Origin: Paenibacillus tyrphae
Lineage (GTDB): Bacteria > Bacillota > Bacilli > Paenibacillales > NBRC-103111
Direction: 5' to 3'
Length of the DNA: 56,245 nucleotides
Assembly: GCF_024158745.1 (NCBI RefSeq)
Contig: NZ_JAMZAW010000040.1
Coordinates: 1 to 56,245 of the forward strand
Shown: positions 18,701 through 28,204 of the stretch, in pieces
Numbering within the stretch: the stretch's first letter is position 1
Layout: each line of letters starts with the position of its first letter
Position numbers and translations under genes: made by a program
Notes under the pieces: generated by a model
Seen by the model: only the letters and a program-made list of their open reading frames with translations
Database searches by the model: none
Told to the model about the DNA's origin: nothing

Positions 18701-18880
18701 TCACTCCTCATATGTAGTATCCTCTAACAACCTTAAATCCTCAGTTATTGTATGGTTTTCCTTCCTTTCGTCTATGCCTAGAAACTCATAAAACTCTATT
18801 TCTTTTTCACTTCTAAAATGATACTTAATTCTTAAAGAATTGAAGTTTGATATTTCAGGATAGTTTACGGAAGTTGTCAA
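18701..18880 (-). CDS. Possible small acidic protein, TTG start
   Basis: A 59-residue frame starting at TTG 18880, ten bases after GAGGAG. It contains SLRIKYHFRSEKEIEFYEF and ends LEDTTYEE. Composition is protein-like and acidic, with no low-complexity bias. An ATG between the ribosome site and the TTG opens an 11-codon frame that would compete for initiation. I do not recognise the protein. Confidence 0.35.
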   Translation of the reverse strand: MTTSVNYPEISNFNSLRIKYHFRSEKEIEFYEFLGIDERKENHTITEDLRLLEDTTYEE

Positions 18881-19253
18881 TTTTATTCATCTCCTCAGGT
18901 GACTTCTAGAAACGGCTACAAGCATTGTACGATATAATATTTTCCATAATCTTAACGTATCTTTCTACAACCTTAATATCGATGCCTTAAACAAATAATA
19001 AAAGAACACGGCATCTAAGACGAAGTTTGCTTAGCTTAATGGGGGTAAACAACTTTTAATCAAAAATGAATACATTTATTGGTTTTCACTTCATTCCTAA
19101 TTTAATGAGTTTAAATATTTTCATTACAGGATTTCCTCCATGTTTTGTTTAAAAGTTATTATTTTCCTCATGTCATTTGATACAAACGTCAGGTCCTGAA
19201 AAAAGGTTGCAAAAAAACTTATAGTCGTAAAAATTATTATTAAAAACATTTAA
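18881..19253. other. Intergenic stretch without a recognised feature
   Basis: An AT-rich region with no convincing frame, repeat or RNA structure. Promoters for the 59-residue frame could lie here, but none stood out. Confidence 0.5.
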
Positions 19254-19437
19254 TTATTTGATTCCCAATTGATGCATGAGTTGCTTATACGGGAAACCTG
19301 CCAATTCATTTTTGATAGCCTTAATCTTGAACTTCCACTGGGTAACTGATTCTAGCTGCTATGAAAAACACCTCCAAGAATGTATGAACATCTGACGACA
19401 TTCGCACTCACTCTTGAAGGTGCTTTGATTTGTCTCA
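19254..19437 (-). mobile_element. IS3-family left end and orfA remnant
   Basis: The minus strand reads ARISYPVEV and, after a frameshift, KIKAIKNELAGFPYKQLMHQLGIK. This matches the N-terminal helix-turn-helix of IS3-family OrfA. Upstream, CACCTTCAAGAGT and ATTCTTGGAGGTG face each other. That is the same end-plus-hairpin layout as in the other IS3 copy at 42422. Only the left end of the element is left. Confidence 0.6.
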
Positions 19438-19671
19438 CGCTTTGGGTTAATCTAACTTTTCCTTAGAATAGAAAAATCCGGCTCTTTTTTGCCTAACTTT
19501 ACGTCGCGTTAGAATTTTCAGCAGCGTTTCATCCAAAGGGAAGATGCGATTACCTTGGCATTTTTTTCATAACCAACTTTACTAACTGGCGATGGTAGCG
19601 GTGCAAATGAGCTTATTGAACTTCAATCTCCCTGAAAATGCTTCACCTCACTCGTATCCTAGAGTTAAATT

Positions 19672-19694
19672 AAAAGCACTAAAGACCTGCTTTT
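19672..19694 (-). terminator. Possible terminator after the GH16 gene
   Basis: AAAAGCA and TGCTTTT pair around a nine-base loop. On the minus strand a TTTTAATTT tail follows, about 80 bases after the GH16 stop. Confidence 0.45.
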
Positions 19695-19771
19695 GCTAAA
19701 GTTAAATTAACTTTTACATAATATAATTTAAAGGAAATCTAACGGGCTTTTGATGAACAACTTTTGATAGA

Positions 19772-21034
19772 CTAAAGCTTGATCATTCTCCACTTCTGGG
19801 CGTCCGTTCCATTATCGGACCAAATTTGCACATTCGTCCCATCGTCAGTTCCGGCGGAACTCACATCTAATGCTTTTCCACTACCGGTGTTTATCAGCTT
19901 GAAGCTGCCATCGCCGTTATCTACAATGTTCCATTTTTGCGCTGCAGATTCATTACTCGACCATATCTGCACATTGGTTCCATCGGTGGTTCCCGCGCTG
20001 GCGACATCCAAGGATTTACCGCTGTGCGGGTTAGTTAGCCGATAGCTCCCGTCTGCATTGCTGAACACTTGCCATTTCTGGGCGGGCGTATTGTTATCTG
20101 TATAAATTTGCACGTTCGTTCCGTCTTCTGTACCCCCGGCATAAATATCAAGAGCTTTGCCGCTATTCGCATTGATCAATTTATATACTGCTCCCGGCTG
20201 TATGGGTGTAGACCCTTTCTTATACACGCGTACATAATCAACCGTCATCGTTTGCGGAAATGTTGTACTATCATCCGGATACCCAGGCCAGTACCCGCCT
20301 ACAGCCACATTCATGATCATAAAGAATGGGTGGTCAAAAACCCATTCTTGACCTGGACCAAGTTGGCTTTTATTGAAAGTAAAATAATGGTTCCCGTCCA
20401 CATACCAGCGGATTTGCGCAGGTTCCCACTCTATAGAAAACACATGGAATCCGTCCTTAAACAGCTGTCCATTTGGCAAAGTGTAGGATCTGCCGACCCC
20501 GCCGGCACCGGAATAGCCGGGGCCGTGCACAGTGCCGTAAGAGGTAGTGGAATCTTGACCCAGATGCTCCATAATATCAATTTCACCGCTGTTAGGCCAC
20601 CCTGCCGAATCCATGTTGTCTCCGAGCATCCAGAAGGCGGGCCAGATCCCTTTGCCAAATGGCAATTTGATGCGTGCTTCAAACTTTCCATAGGCTTGCG
20701 TGAATAATCCTTTTGTCAGTAATCGAGCGGAAGTATAGGAATTCCCCCCGAAATTTTCTTTAATCGCTTTAATGACTAAATTGCCGTTACCATCCAAATA
20801 GGAATTATTCCTGTTGTCCGTATAGTACTGTAGCTCGTTATTTCCCCAACCGCCGCCTCCGATATCATACTTCCATTTTCCTGGATCCGGCGCGGAGCCG
20901 ACACTTCCATTAAATTCATCGCTCCATACCAAGTTCCAAGTTGACGCAGCCTTGACCAAAGGAAGCGGAGAATAAATAAGACTGAATAGCAAAAGGCATA
21001 CCAGAGTGCGAAGAAAAATCATTTTTAATTTCAT
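19772..21034 (-). CDS. GH16 beta-1,3(4)-glucanase with ricin-type lectin domain
   Basis: A 420-residue secreted enzyme. A signal peptide of about 29 residues is followed by a GH16 catalytic domain starting WNLVWSDEFNGS. The active-site motif GEIDIMEH carries the nucleophile and acid/base glutamates. A ricin-B/CBM13 lectin domain follows from about residue 280, with three repeats ending in AQKW. It should cut beta-1,3 or mixed-linkage glucans such as laminarin or lichenan. It is the third gene of a same-strand set with GH6 and GH5, 73 bases after the GH6 stop. Confidence 0.93.
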   Translation of the reverse strand: MKLKMIFLRTLVCLLLFSLIYSPLPLVKAASTWNLVWSDEFNGSVGSAPDPGKWKYDIGGGGWGNNELQYYTDNRNNSYLDGNGNLVIKAIKENFGGNSYTSARLLTKGLFTQAYGKFEARIKLPFGKGIWPAFWMLGDNMDSAGWPNSGEIDIMEHLGQDSTTSYGTVHGPGYSGAGGVGRSYTLPNGQLFKDGFHVFSIEWEPAQIRWYVDGNHYFTFNKSQLGPGQEWVFDHPFFMIMNVAVGGYWPGYPDDSTTFPQTMTVDYVRVYKKGSTPIQPGAVYKLINANSGKALDIYAGGTEDGTNVQIYTDNNTPAQKWQVFSNADGSYRLTNPHSGKSLDVASAGTTDGTNVQIWSSNESAAQKWNIVDNGDGSFKLINTGSGKALDVSSAGTDDGTNVQIWSDNGTDAQKWRMIKL

Positions 21035-21107
21035 CTTATCAAGTCCTCACTTTCACCAATGTAAATTAAGCAATTAAAGGAATATCCCTTAAGTGTTGCA
21101 TTGGATA

Positions 21108-23243
21108 CTAAGGCTCAATTCCCCAGACAAGATGACCGTTCCGGAAAAGCGTCACTTTGTCCCAATCCGCAAATGACTTCTTCGTCCCATCAAACGAGTA
21201 GTCGTTCGATTCGTTAAAGTTTGACCAGTCTGCTTTGGCCATCCGGAGCTGAATTTCGCCAGACTGACCGCCTGCTGGAATGGAACCGGCATCCGGGGAA
21301 AAACTGAGTTCGACGTAAGTATCCGTCTTGGCGCCGCTTGCGCTGACGAATGTTTGCTGAATATTCGCACCTCCCACTTGTGCCCAATCGATCCAAGCCC
21401 TCATCTCCGAAATGCTGTCTTTCGTAAAATAGTACCGGAGTTTGATGTCGCTTAATTGAACGGAGTTTGTACCGTTATTCTTGATGTTGAAATGCGGTTT
21501 GATCTGGTCATTATTGGCGTCGGTGTCTGCTGGCCGATATTGCACGATCAATTCCCCTGAAGTTGGCTTTCCTTGCGGTGTTACGTCCACTTGCACGGAG
21601 TTCGCACTTTCTCCCGAACTGTTCAGTGCGCTCACAACAAAGTAGTATTTCGCCCCATTGTTCAAGCCTGTGTCTGTGTAACTTGTTGCTGTCACTCCGG
21701 TAGCCACCGTTGTATACGGACCGCCGCTTAGTGTCGCGCGCTTAACGTTGTAGCTTGTTGCACTGCTTGAAGCTGCCCAGTTTAGCGTGACTTGCGCGTT
21801 TCCAGCAGTAGCCTTCAGGCCGGACGGAGCAGTTGGTACCGTTGAAAGATCGATGGGGATTTCCGGATAAGCGTTCTGTACAAGCTGCACGAATTGGTTG
21901 TGGAACCAGTGCCCAGATAACGGAGCATCCGGCAATGCTCCGGTTGGCGTACCGCTGCCGCTTATATAATCAGGATCACACATTCTGTCGAAACCTTTGC
22001 CCTCGTTATTTGGAATCTCTTTGCTTGCGCCATCCGACTCGCCCGGAGGCTTCACCCACACGAACGCGTCGAGATGTGACGAAGGGTATCCGGAGGGTGT
22101 TGCCGTTGGAGATTGCCCCATACCCGCACCAGAGGGATTGCACCAATTTCCGCGGTGAAAACGCTTATCGACACGGCCGGAATTGGCGTATTCGTTAACG
22201 TTATTGCCGCTTGCGCCAGTCGGCCGACCTGGACCACCCCACCCGTTGCGCGAAGTATCGATCAGGAAGCCGATACTTTCAGGCCAGCCGTTCTTCACAA
22301 ATCCCGCATACAAGGCCGCAGTGAAATCGGATTCATCAAAATACGGATTCCATTGATAGAAATTTGCAGACCTCAACTGCTGTCCAGCGATTGTCAAGTT
22401 CGGATCGGTCAGATAGGGCTCCTCTAACGGAGTAGTATTCGCTGTGTTGGTGATAAAGCCGTCGACGCTTGCAAGCCCATCTCTGGTCCTCTCCACTACA
22501 GAGGTAAAAAGATTAATGGCAGGCTCACGGTTTGTATCCCAACCAAGCCAACCGGAGTGACCGATATCCAGGTAAGTGTAAACATTAGGGATCGCATGCA
22601 GTTTATCCAGTGCGTATTGATTGGCATCCCGGTAAATATTAGTGGAGTTGGCCTGCGCACACTTCGGGTCGCTCAAATTCGTGACGAGGTTAGGTAACGA
22701 ATCTGGTTCGATCACCGTTACAATCCGGATGTTTTGGTATTTCGGGTTGGAGAATACATCTGCGATCACGTCAATGTATTGCGTCTTGTACGTCTGCAAG
22801 CCTTCGGGAGTCAACGGTAGTTCTCCGTTCGATGCTAATGCGTGACAATCTCGTCCCGGCATGTTATAGATAACGAACATGACAGTGATCGGGGTATTGC
22901 CTTTTTTTTGCGCTAATACGGCATCCATAGTTTCCACAAGACTCTTGCGACCGCCGTTCGCAGTGCCGCCTTTAATGGCCGCGATACGATCAAGCCATAT
23001 AGCGGTAGGATACGATTTAACCTTCTGCATCTTTGCAATCAGAATACTATCGCTCACCCTCGCGATCGACGTGTCGATAAGAGCCGCATAATCCGGGTTC
23101 ACATACATTGCCGTACCCAGGAACGGATTATCGACGTGTGCTTCGGCCGCAAAAGCGTTGGTTTCATAAGACATGTTAATCATCAAGGCTAAGATCATAA
23201 AAAGCATCACGGTACGCTTAGTTATAGACAAAGCAAATGTCAT
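21108..23243 (-). CDS. GH6 cellulase (cellobiohydrolase-type) with FN3 and CBM3
   Basis: A 711-residue secreted protein. I take the ATG at 23243 behind AAAGGAGTT; the frame is open another 36 codons upstream without a ribosome site. A signal peptide precedes a GH6 domain with NMPGRDCHALASNGE and VTVIEPDSLPN, which hold the two conserved aspartates. A fibronectin type III domain (from TAPSGLKATAGNAQ) and a CBM3 (from GELIVQYRPADTD) follow. The domain order fits processive cellulases of Paenibacillus and actinobacteria. It acts on crystalline cellulose outside the cell, together with the GH5 enzyme encoded just upstream. Confidence 0.92.
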   Translation of the reverse strand: MTFALSITKRTVMLFMILALMINMSYETNAFAAEAHVDNPFLGTAMYVNPDYAALIDTSIARVSDSILIAKMQKVKSYPTAIWLDRIAAIKGGTANGGRKSLVETMDAVLAQKKGNTPITVMFVIYNMPGRDCHALASNGELPLTPEGLQTYKTQYIDVIADVFSNPKYQNIRIVTVIEPDSLPNLVTNLSDPKCAQANSTNIYRDANQYALDKLHAIPNVYTYLDIGHSGWLGWDTNREPAINLFTSVVERTRDGLASVDGFITNTANTTPLEEPYLTDPNLTIAGQQLRSANFYQWNPYFDESDFTAALYAGFVKNGWPESIGFLIDTSRNGWGGPGRPTGASGNNVNEYANSGRVDKRFHRGNWCNPSGAGMGQSPTATPSGYPSSHLDAFVWVKPPGESDGASKEIPNNEGKGFDRMCDPDYISGSGTPTGALPDAPLSGHWFHNQFVQLVQNAYPEIPIDLSTVPTAPSGLKATAGNAQVTLNWAASSSATSYNVKRATLSGGPYTTVATGVTATSYTDTGLNNGAKYYFVVSALNSSGESANSVQVDVTPQGKPTSGELIVQYRPADTDANNDQIKPHFNIKNNGTNSVQLSDIKLRYYFTKDSISEMRAWIDWAQVGGANIQQTFVSASGAKTDTYVELSFSPDAGSIPAGGQSGEIQLRMAKADWSNFNESNDYSFDGTKKSFADWDKVTLFRNGHLVWGIEP

Positions 23244-23391
23244 TATTTTCAACTCCTTTTTAATAACATGAGTTCGACAAATCAATTTGGGCTGTAAGCG
23301 AAAAAATAGTATTGTGAGGTCGCTTGATTGAACGGAAGTCGTACCATACACCAGCCGTTTCCGTCAAGCTGGTCGGTGCCATAGGAGGAGT

Positions 23392-24519
23392 CTACTCCAT
23401 CAAACGGTTAAGCATCTCCTGCTTCGGTTGATTCCAGGTGACCCAATCATCCTGTAGAAGTCCTCCTGTATCACCGCTATTTGGATTGACGCACCAATAC
23501 GTCCAATACAGCTTATGCAAACGAATATAATCGACCAGCTTGTTTTGCCACTTGCCTTCCGTTGACGCGATATCGACACTTCTGCCTCCGAATTCCCCGA
23601 CGAGAATCGGCGCGATGTTGTTTTTGTGAATATATCCCCAATACGCATCCCAAATACCGGGCAAGTTGTTGGGGAACGCGGGGTCAGAGAACCAAGGCTG
23701 ATAGGCTACTCCCGGACCGTAATCGTGAGGAGAATATACGATACGATTGGCGACCGTCAAACGCACCGGATCATTCTGCACGCCTTTCAGGTTGCCTCCC
23801 CACCAGTAATTGCCGGTCTGGCCCTGAATATTAGAACTAACACCTTCAACAATGATCAACCAATTCGAATTCACGCTTAGTATGGCATTGCCGGCACGTT
23901 CGGCAGCCAAACGCCAATCCCGAGCCAAATCTCCGCAGCCCCAACAAGCGTTCCCATGAGGCTCGTTATGCAGATCTGCCCCGATGACCGTATCGTTGTC
24001 CAAATAACGCTGCGCAAGCATCTTCCAGTCTCCCACCCAAGTCGCTTCAGAAACAGTCGAAGTGTACCACAGTTCGGATTGCTCCGCGGATACAGGGCGG
24101 TGGCGGTCCAGAATTACTTTCATCCCTCTTGCGCCCGCCTTTTCAATCAATTTATCCAGAATTTCAATAGGCGTCATACCTTGTAAATCAGGGTTTTTCC
24201 AATAATCAATGCTGTTAGGCATCTTGCCTGGCAGAAACATCTCATTCGTGTAAGGAATACGTAGTAAATTGTAGCCTTTACCCTTCATTTGATCGAGTAA
24301 ACTATCCATCGAACGAGTCCACAATCCGTGTGGCGTGAAATTCGACGTCTCAAAACCAAACCAGTTGATACCGTTAAAAATTGCGGTATTGCCCTTAGAA
24401 TCGACGATTCGATTACCGCTAGTGTGATAATAATTGGAACCTTCTGCAAAAATCTGATATCCCAGCATATTCCCCATAAGGAAAAGAACTAACGTGAATA
24501 CCCACATTTTTCTTTTCAT
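23392..24519 (-). CDS. GH5 endoglucanase
   Basis: A 375-residue secreted GH5 enzyme. The acid/base glutamate is in DLHNEPHG and the nucleophile glutamate in VGEFGG. NGINWFGFET and LRIPYTNE are also family hallmarks. I take the ATG at 24519, nine bases after AAAGG; a TTG three codons earlier would sit on the ribosome site. The protein ends soon after the catalytic domain and has no carbohydrate-binding module, unlike many Paenibacillus GH5 cellulases. It may rely on the GH6 enzyme for binding. It is the first gene of the GH5-GH6-GH16 set. Confidence 0.92.
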   Translation of the reverse strand: MKRKMWVFTLVLFLMGNMLGYQIFAEGSNYYHTSGNRIVDSKGNTAIFNGINWFGFETSNFTPHGLWTRSMDSLLDQMKGKGYNLLRIPYTNEMFLPGKMPNSIDYWKNPDLQGMTPIEILDKLIEKAGARGMKVILDRHRPVSAEQSELWYTSTVSEATWVGDWKMLAQRYLDNDTVIGADLHNEPHGNACWGCGDLARDWRLAAERAGNAILSVNSNWLIIVEGVSSNIQGQTGNYWWGGNLKGVQNDPVRLTVANRIVYSPHDYGPGVAYQPWFSDPAFPNNLPGIWDAYWGYIHKNNIAPILVGEFGGRSVDIASTEGKWQNKLVDYIRLHKLYWTYWCVNPNSGDTGGLLQDDWVTWNQPKQEMLNRLME

Positions 24520-25004
24520 TTGTCCCAACCTTTCTTATTAAGAATAGGATCTAGGGTATTTCGCAGAATCTACATTTTGTATCGCCTCCTTCCCTTTTAA
24601 CTTTTATCACCTTCTTTCAATAAGGAATGGTAAGCTCTCTTTGAGTAATCATGAAATAAGCCGGATGGAGTTCAATGATTTTTCTATTCAAAAAGGGGAT
24701 AAAGTAGGAGATGATTGGAGTGCCGTTCATTTATCTTGAGCTCATTATAGGAAGGAAACACCTAATAAGGCTATAATTTTAATTACCTGCTTAACACTCT
24801 GATGACAGAATTCTCATTTTTAAGGTTGTTTTCATGTAAAGAAATAACGGAAAATATGAATCCATCAAGATCATGCCTGATGAAAATAAAGTTTTTGACG
24901 CCCATGCCGATGACGCGGCAACCAACCAATAATGAAAATGGTCAATAACGTTGTCAGGATTGAAAAATCCTTATGATGTTTTTATCAGCAACAAAAGTAA
25001 TTAT
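24520..25004. other. Intergenic region upstream of two divergent transcription units
   Basis: The promoter of the GH5 set (leftward) and that of the peroxidase gene (rightward) must lie here. Apart from the site at 25005-25033 I could not assign elements. No riboswitch motif was recognised. Confidence 0.5.
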
Positions 25005-25033
25005 TTGACCGACCGGTCGTAATATTATAGAAT
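25005..25033 (+). promoter_or_regulatory. Promoter with an embedded palindrome (CGACCGGTCG)
   Basis: TTGACC (25005-25010), 17 bases, TAGAAT (25028-25033). The perfect palindrome CGACCGGTCG at 25010-25019 starts on the last base of the -35 box. GACCGACCGGTC-like sites are often bound by TetR-family repressors, and no TetR gene is in the window. The peroxidase start is 89 bases downstream. Confidence 0.6.
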
Positions 25034-25121
25034 TAAGCTATCTACAACTACCACTATTTATTGTTAATGGCGAATTATCCCGAGCAATGAATCAGGTAAA
25101 TACATAAACAGGAGTTTTTCA

Positions 25122-26432
25122 ATGAATATTACGCCAGAGGAAAAAAATTGCGCAGCCAAGGAGGACCAGCATGAAGTGGAGAGTGAATCGATCAGCCGCC
25201 GCGAGATGCTGAAACTGAGTGCCATTGCCGGAACCGGTATCATTCTGGGTATGAGCGGTATGGCGACCCTTATGTCTTTTAAGCATACCTATCAGGGTAC
25301 GGGCTCCAGCAGCATAGAGGCTACAAAACCTCAAGCTGAGCTTGGTAGCACCATCCCATTCTACGGGACACGGCAGGCCGGGATCGTCACTCCTCAACAG
25401 CAATACGTATGCTTTGCGGCATTTGATATATTGCATCAGGATGCCGGTCAATTGTTGGAATTATTAAAAGTATGGTCCGCAGCTAGTCATCTCATGACGG
25501 CCGGAAAGTCGCTCAAAGACGACAGGGGCTTTACTTTAGCAACGCAGGATACAGGGGAAACGAAAGATCTTCCCCCCTCGAATCTGACCCTCACGTTTGG
25601 CTTCGGCCCCACGTTGTTCCAGAAAGGCGGAAAAGACCGCTTCGGATTCGCCTCCGAACAGCCGACTGAACTCAATGATATTCCACCTATGTTCGGTGAT
25701 CGGCTCAACCCGCAGTGGTCTGGCGGAGATATCGGGGTGCAGGCTTGCGCGGACACTCTGAGCGTTGCTCTCCATGCAATCCGTAACTTGGCCAAAATCT
25801 CTAAAGGAACCGCGATAATCCGGTGGGTTCAGAACGGGTATGTAGAAGCCCCCGACGGTCAAACGCCGAGAAATCTTTTTGGTTTCAAGGACGGGACCGC
25901 CAACCGCGAGCTTGAATCAAATGAGGCGAAAATGCGACATCTTTGGGTATCGTCTTCAGACGAACCTGCATGGATGACGAACGGGACTTATATGGTTATG
26001 CGAAAAATTCGCATGTTCTTAGAGCTATGGGACCAGTCTTCGCTGGCCAAACAGGAAAGCACATTCGGCCGGCTAAAGGACAGTGGAGCTCCTTTTGGCA
26101 AAAAGAACGAATTTGACCCTACAGTGCTGCGTCAATTGCCTTCAAACTCGCATGTTTGGTTGGCGCGCAACGCGGGAACAAAATTGCTTCGCCGGGCTTA
26201 TTCATATGTCCACGGGTTTGACTCGGGCATAGAAGATTGGGATGCAGGTCTTTTATTTATCAGCTTTCAGCGGAGCATCAAGAGACAGTTTATTCCCATG
26301 CTTTCCATTCTTGCGAAAAAAGATGCGTTAAATAAATTTACTTCACATGTGTCCAGCGCTGTATTCGCGTGTCCGCCCGGTGCTAGTGAAGGCGGATTTG
26401 TTGGCGAGACGTTGTTTGGTTCCAAGCGGTGA
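25122..26432 (+). CDS. efeB: Tat-exported Dyp-type heme peroxidase (EfeB-like)
   Basis: A 436-residue protein. The N-terminus has a twin-arginine signal (SRREMLK near residues 25-31, then a hydrophobic stretch), so it is exported folded with heme. The Dyp-type peroxidase signature GFKDG is near residues 254-258, with the catalytic aspartate at 257. A likely heme-ligand histidine is in SNSHVWLA, and the C-terminal DAGLLFISFQRS is conserved in the family. EfeB members act in iron acquisition with EfeU and EfeO. Neither is next to it here, so it may act alone as a peroxidase. ATG 25122 follows AGGAG. Confidence 0.88.
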   Translation: MNITPEEKNCAAKEDQHEVESESISRREMLKLSAIAGTGIILGMSGMATLMSFKHTYQGTGSSSIEATKPQAELGSTIPFYGTRQAGIVTPQQQYVCFAAFDILHQDAGQLLELLKVWSAASHLMTAGKSLKDDRGFTLATQDTGETKDLPPSNLTLTFGFGPTLFQKGGKDRFGFASEQPTELNDIPPMFGDRLNPQWSGGDIGVQACADTLSVALHAIRNLAKISKGTAIIRWVQNGYVEAPDGQTPRNLFGFKDGTANRELESNEAKMRHLWVSSSDEPAWMTNGTYMVMRKIRMFLELWDQSSLAKQESTFGRLKDSGAPFGKKNEFDPTVLRQLPSNSHVWLARNAGTKLLRRAYSYVHGFDSGIEDWDAGLLFISFQRSIKRQFIPMLSILAKKDALNKFTSHVSSAVFACPPGASEGGFVGETLFGSKR

Positions 26433-26745
26433 TATTTCCTGTCGTTTCCCTCTTGTTATAGGAGGTTTAGTGAAAAAAGCGACTTTACCATGCTAGATTC
26501 GAGTTCCCTTTGCGCGTTTTCCCGGAAATTCTTTTCCGAGAGCGTTATGCTTACCTTCAGAAAATTACGCAAAATGCTGGTGCAGCAAAACAAACTTGAA
26601 GTCAAGCCATTACAGTGACGATTCGTACCGGCTTTTCTATAAATGATGCTACTACGATACCAAATTGATTTTCTGGGTTCACGTTGCTCTCGGCTTGGAT
26701 TTTTCATCCAAAATTTTTTAGAGGAAGAAAAGGAACTTATCTAAG
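26433..26745. other. Intergenic stretch with an abortive start
   Basis: A strong AGGAGG at 26460 precedes a GTG frame of only eight codons. This looks like the start of a lost gene. Nothing in the rest of the interval was recognisable. Confidence 0.4.
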
Positions 26746-27486
26746 ATGAACAATTATTGGAATTGGGATTTTTGTTATCCCGTGTATCAGCCTCTTATTC
26801 AACTAAGTACGGAACAAATTATCGGCTTCGAGGCGTTACTTCGTTCGACTACCTGCCAGTCACCTGAGCTTCTTTTTAGGGCTGCCCGCTCAGCAGGTCG
26901 TTTATATGAACTGGATACTACATCTTTTATGAGGGCCATTAACACCTTCAATAAAGCGGACTTCGATAATCCGTCTCTGCTGATATTCCTCAATGTATTT
27001 CCTTCCACTTTATTGAATCCGACATTTTTTGACATCATTTGCGAAAATCTAAGTCTTAAATCCCCGTTTCGAAGAATCGTACTAGAAATTAACGAAGCCA
27101 ATGAAGAAGATAAAATGTGGGAAGTTCCCTTATTGGGGCAAGTAATTCGTGAATTACGTCAATATGGTTTCCTAATTGCACTCGACGATGTCGGATCGGG
27201 GGCAGCCTCTTTGCAAAAGATCATCGAATACGAACCGGATATTGTGAAGATGGATCGCTATTTCGGCAAAGGTTTATCAAGATGCTCAAATAAACAGAAG
27301 CTCATCTCTCTGTTTGTCGATTACTGCTTAGGCCAAATTCAGCTTGTTCTCGAAGGGATTGAAACCCCGGAAGATCTTGCTGCAGCCAAATCATTAGGTG
27401 TTCCTATCGGCCAAGGATTTTTACTTGGAAGCCCAGCGCCTCTCGATCACACGATTTTGGGAACCGTCCCAATTGGCGAACCCTAA
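26746..27486 (+). CDS. EAL-domain protein (cyclic-di-GMP phosphodiesterase candidate)
   Basis: A 246-residue stand-alone EAL domain with no sensor or membrane segment. The EAL signature is in GFEALLR (E29). Other metal and catalytic residues appear in FLNVFPSTL (N), LEINE (E), ALDDVGSG (D-D), VKMDR (K), EGIET (E) and GQGF (Q). The usual DDFG loop reads DDVG. All the acidic ligands are kept, so activity is likely: hydrolysis of cyclic di-GMP to pGpG in the cytoplasm. It lies between two secreted-enzyme genes, and no shared operon is evident. Confidence 0.85.
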   Translation: MNNYWNWDFCYPVYQPLIQLSTEQIIGFEALLRSTTCQSPELLFRAARSAGRLYELDTTSFMRAINTFNKADFDNPSLLIFLNVFPSTLLNPTFFDIICENLSLKSPFRRIVLEINEANEEDKMWEVPLLGQVIRELRQYGFLIALDDVGSGAASLQKIIEYEPDIVKMDRYFGKGLSRCSNKQKLISLFVDYCLGQIQLVLEGIETPEDLAAAKSLGVPIGQGFLLGSPAPLDHTILGTVPIGEP

Positions 27487-28108
27487 AAAATACGTTGTTA
27501 TCTAACCCCTATTCATTGAAGTAATGGTGTATCATTTCTTTTATGAACCGGGGTTTCCTAATGCGTCCGAAGAACGAAAAATGTGAAGCGGCTAAATATT
27601 GCGGCAGTCCGTTCCTTTATTATTAGAAAACGGTAACCCGCCACAAAGGATTTTAGAATAACTGGCCTTAATGAATCCTTCCTAGAAGGTATAGCTAATT
27701 AAAAACCAAACGTTTCTAAAAAAAATCTGACTAACACGTCATAATAATGTTCATGTAGTCACTTTATGGATAGAATACTCTTTTTGAAATCAGGTAGTAT
27801 ATAGATATTGAGAAGAGGACAAGACGCATTACAACGGAAATCGCCTTAACACAAACATTCATTTTTTATATCATGATTTTGCCCCCAAAGCCCCTCGAAT
27901 TGATTATAGAAAATCCAAGTTCATCCTTTTAAAGGAATCTGTCTAATCATCATTCGAATCAATCCATTATATTATTCCCTTGAATTTTCCTGTTCTTATT
28001 TATCCGTGATAGTTATTCCTTCCATTCGGTTTACCTTCATCAGGCTCTCATTTTCCGTAGGTCTGAATGGATACTGGCAGATTAAATTATACAAGCTGGA
28101 GGTGATAT
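27487..28108. other. Long intergenic region before the GH64 gene
   Basis: AT-rich sequence with no convincing gene. A 21-codon frame starts at 27561 behind GGGG, but nothing supports it. I looked for cyclic-di-GMP riboswitch cores because an EAL gene is adjacent and found none. Confidence 0.5.
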
Positions 28109-28171
28109 TTGCTGCAAACCATTTTCAGCAATAATTCGAGGTCGCGGCAAAAAAAGTCAGGTAAATTGTAA
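28109..28171 (+). CDS. Possible 20-residue leader peptide upstream of the GH64 gene
   Basis: TTG at 28109 follows a near-perfect GGAGGTGAT ribosome site at 28099-28106. The frame encodes 20 residues, rich in Ser, Arg and Lys, and stops 33 bases before the GH64 start. It could be a regulatory leader or a decayed gene start. Confidence 0.3.
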   Translation: MLQTIFSNNSRSRQKKSGKL

Positions 28172-28204
28172 AGACTTAAATTTATATAAGGAAGGTGTCC
28201 TATT

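Noticed and set aside
20069..20707. Long plus-strand frame of 212 codons opposite the GH16 gene
   Set aside because: The composition is not protein-like and it has no ribosome site. It is the antisense shadow of a well-supported enzyme gene.
27561..27626. A 21-codon frame with two cysteines
   Set aside because: The ribosome site is weak and nothing in the context supports it.
27487..28204. Cyclic-di-GMP riboswitch next to the EAL gene
   Set aside because: A GGGTTACCG-like string is present on the minus strand, but the GCAAACC core and tetraloop receptor parts of the known class are missing.
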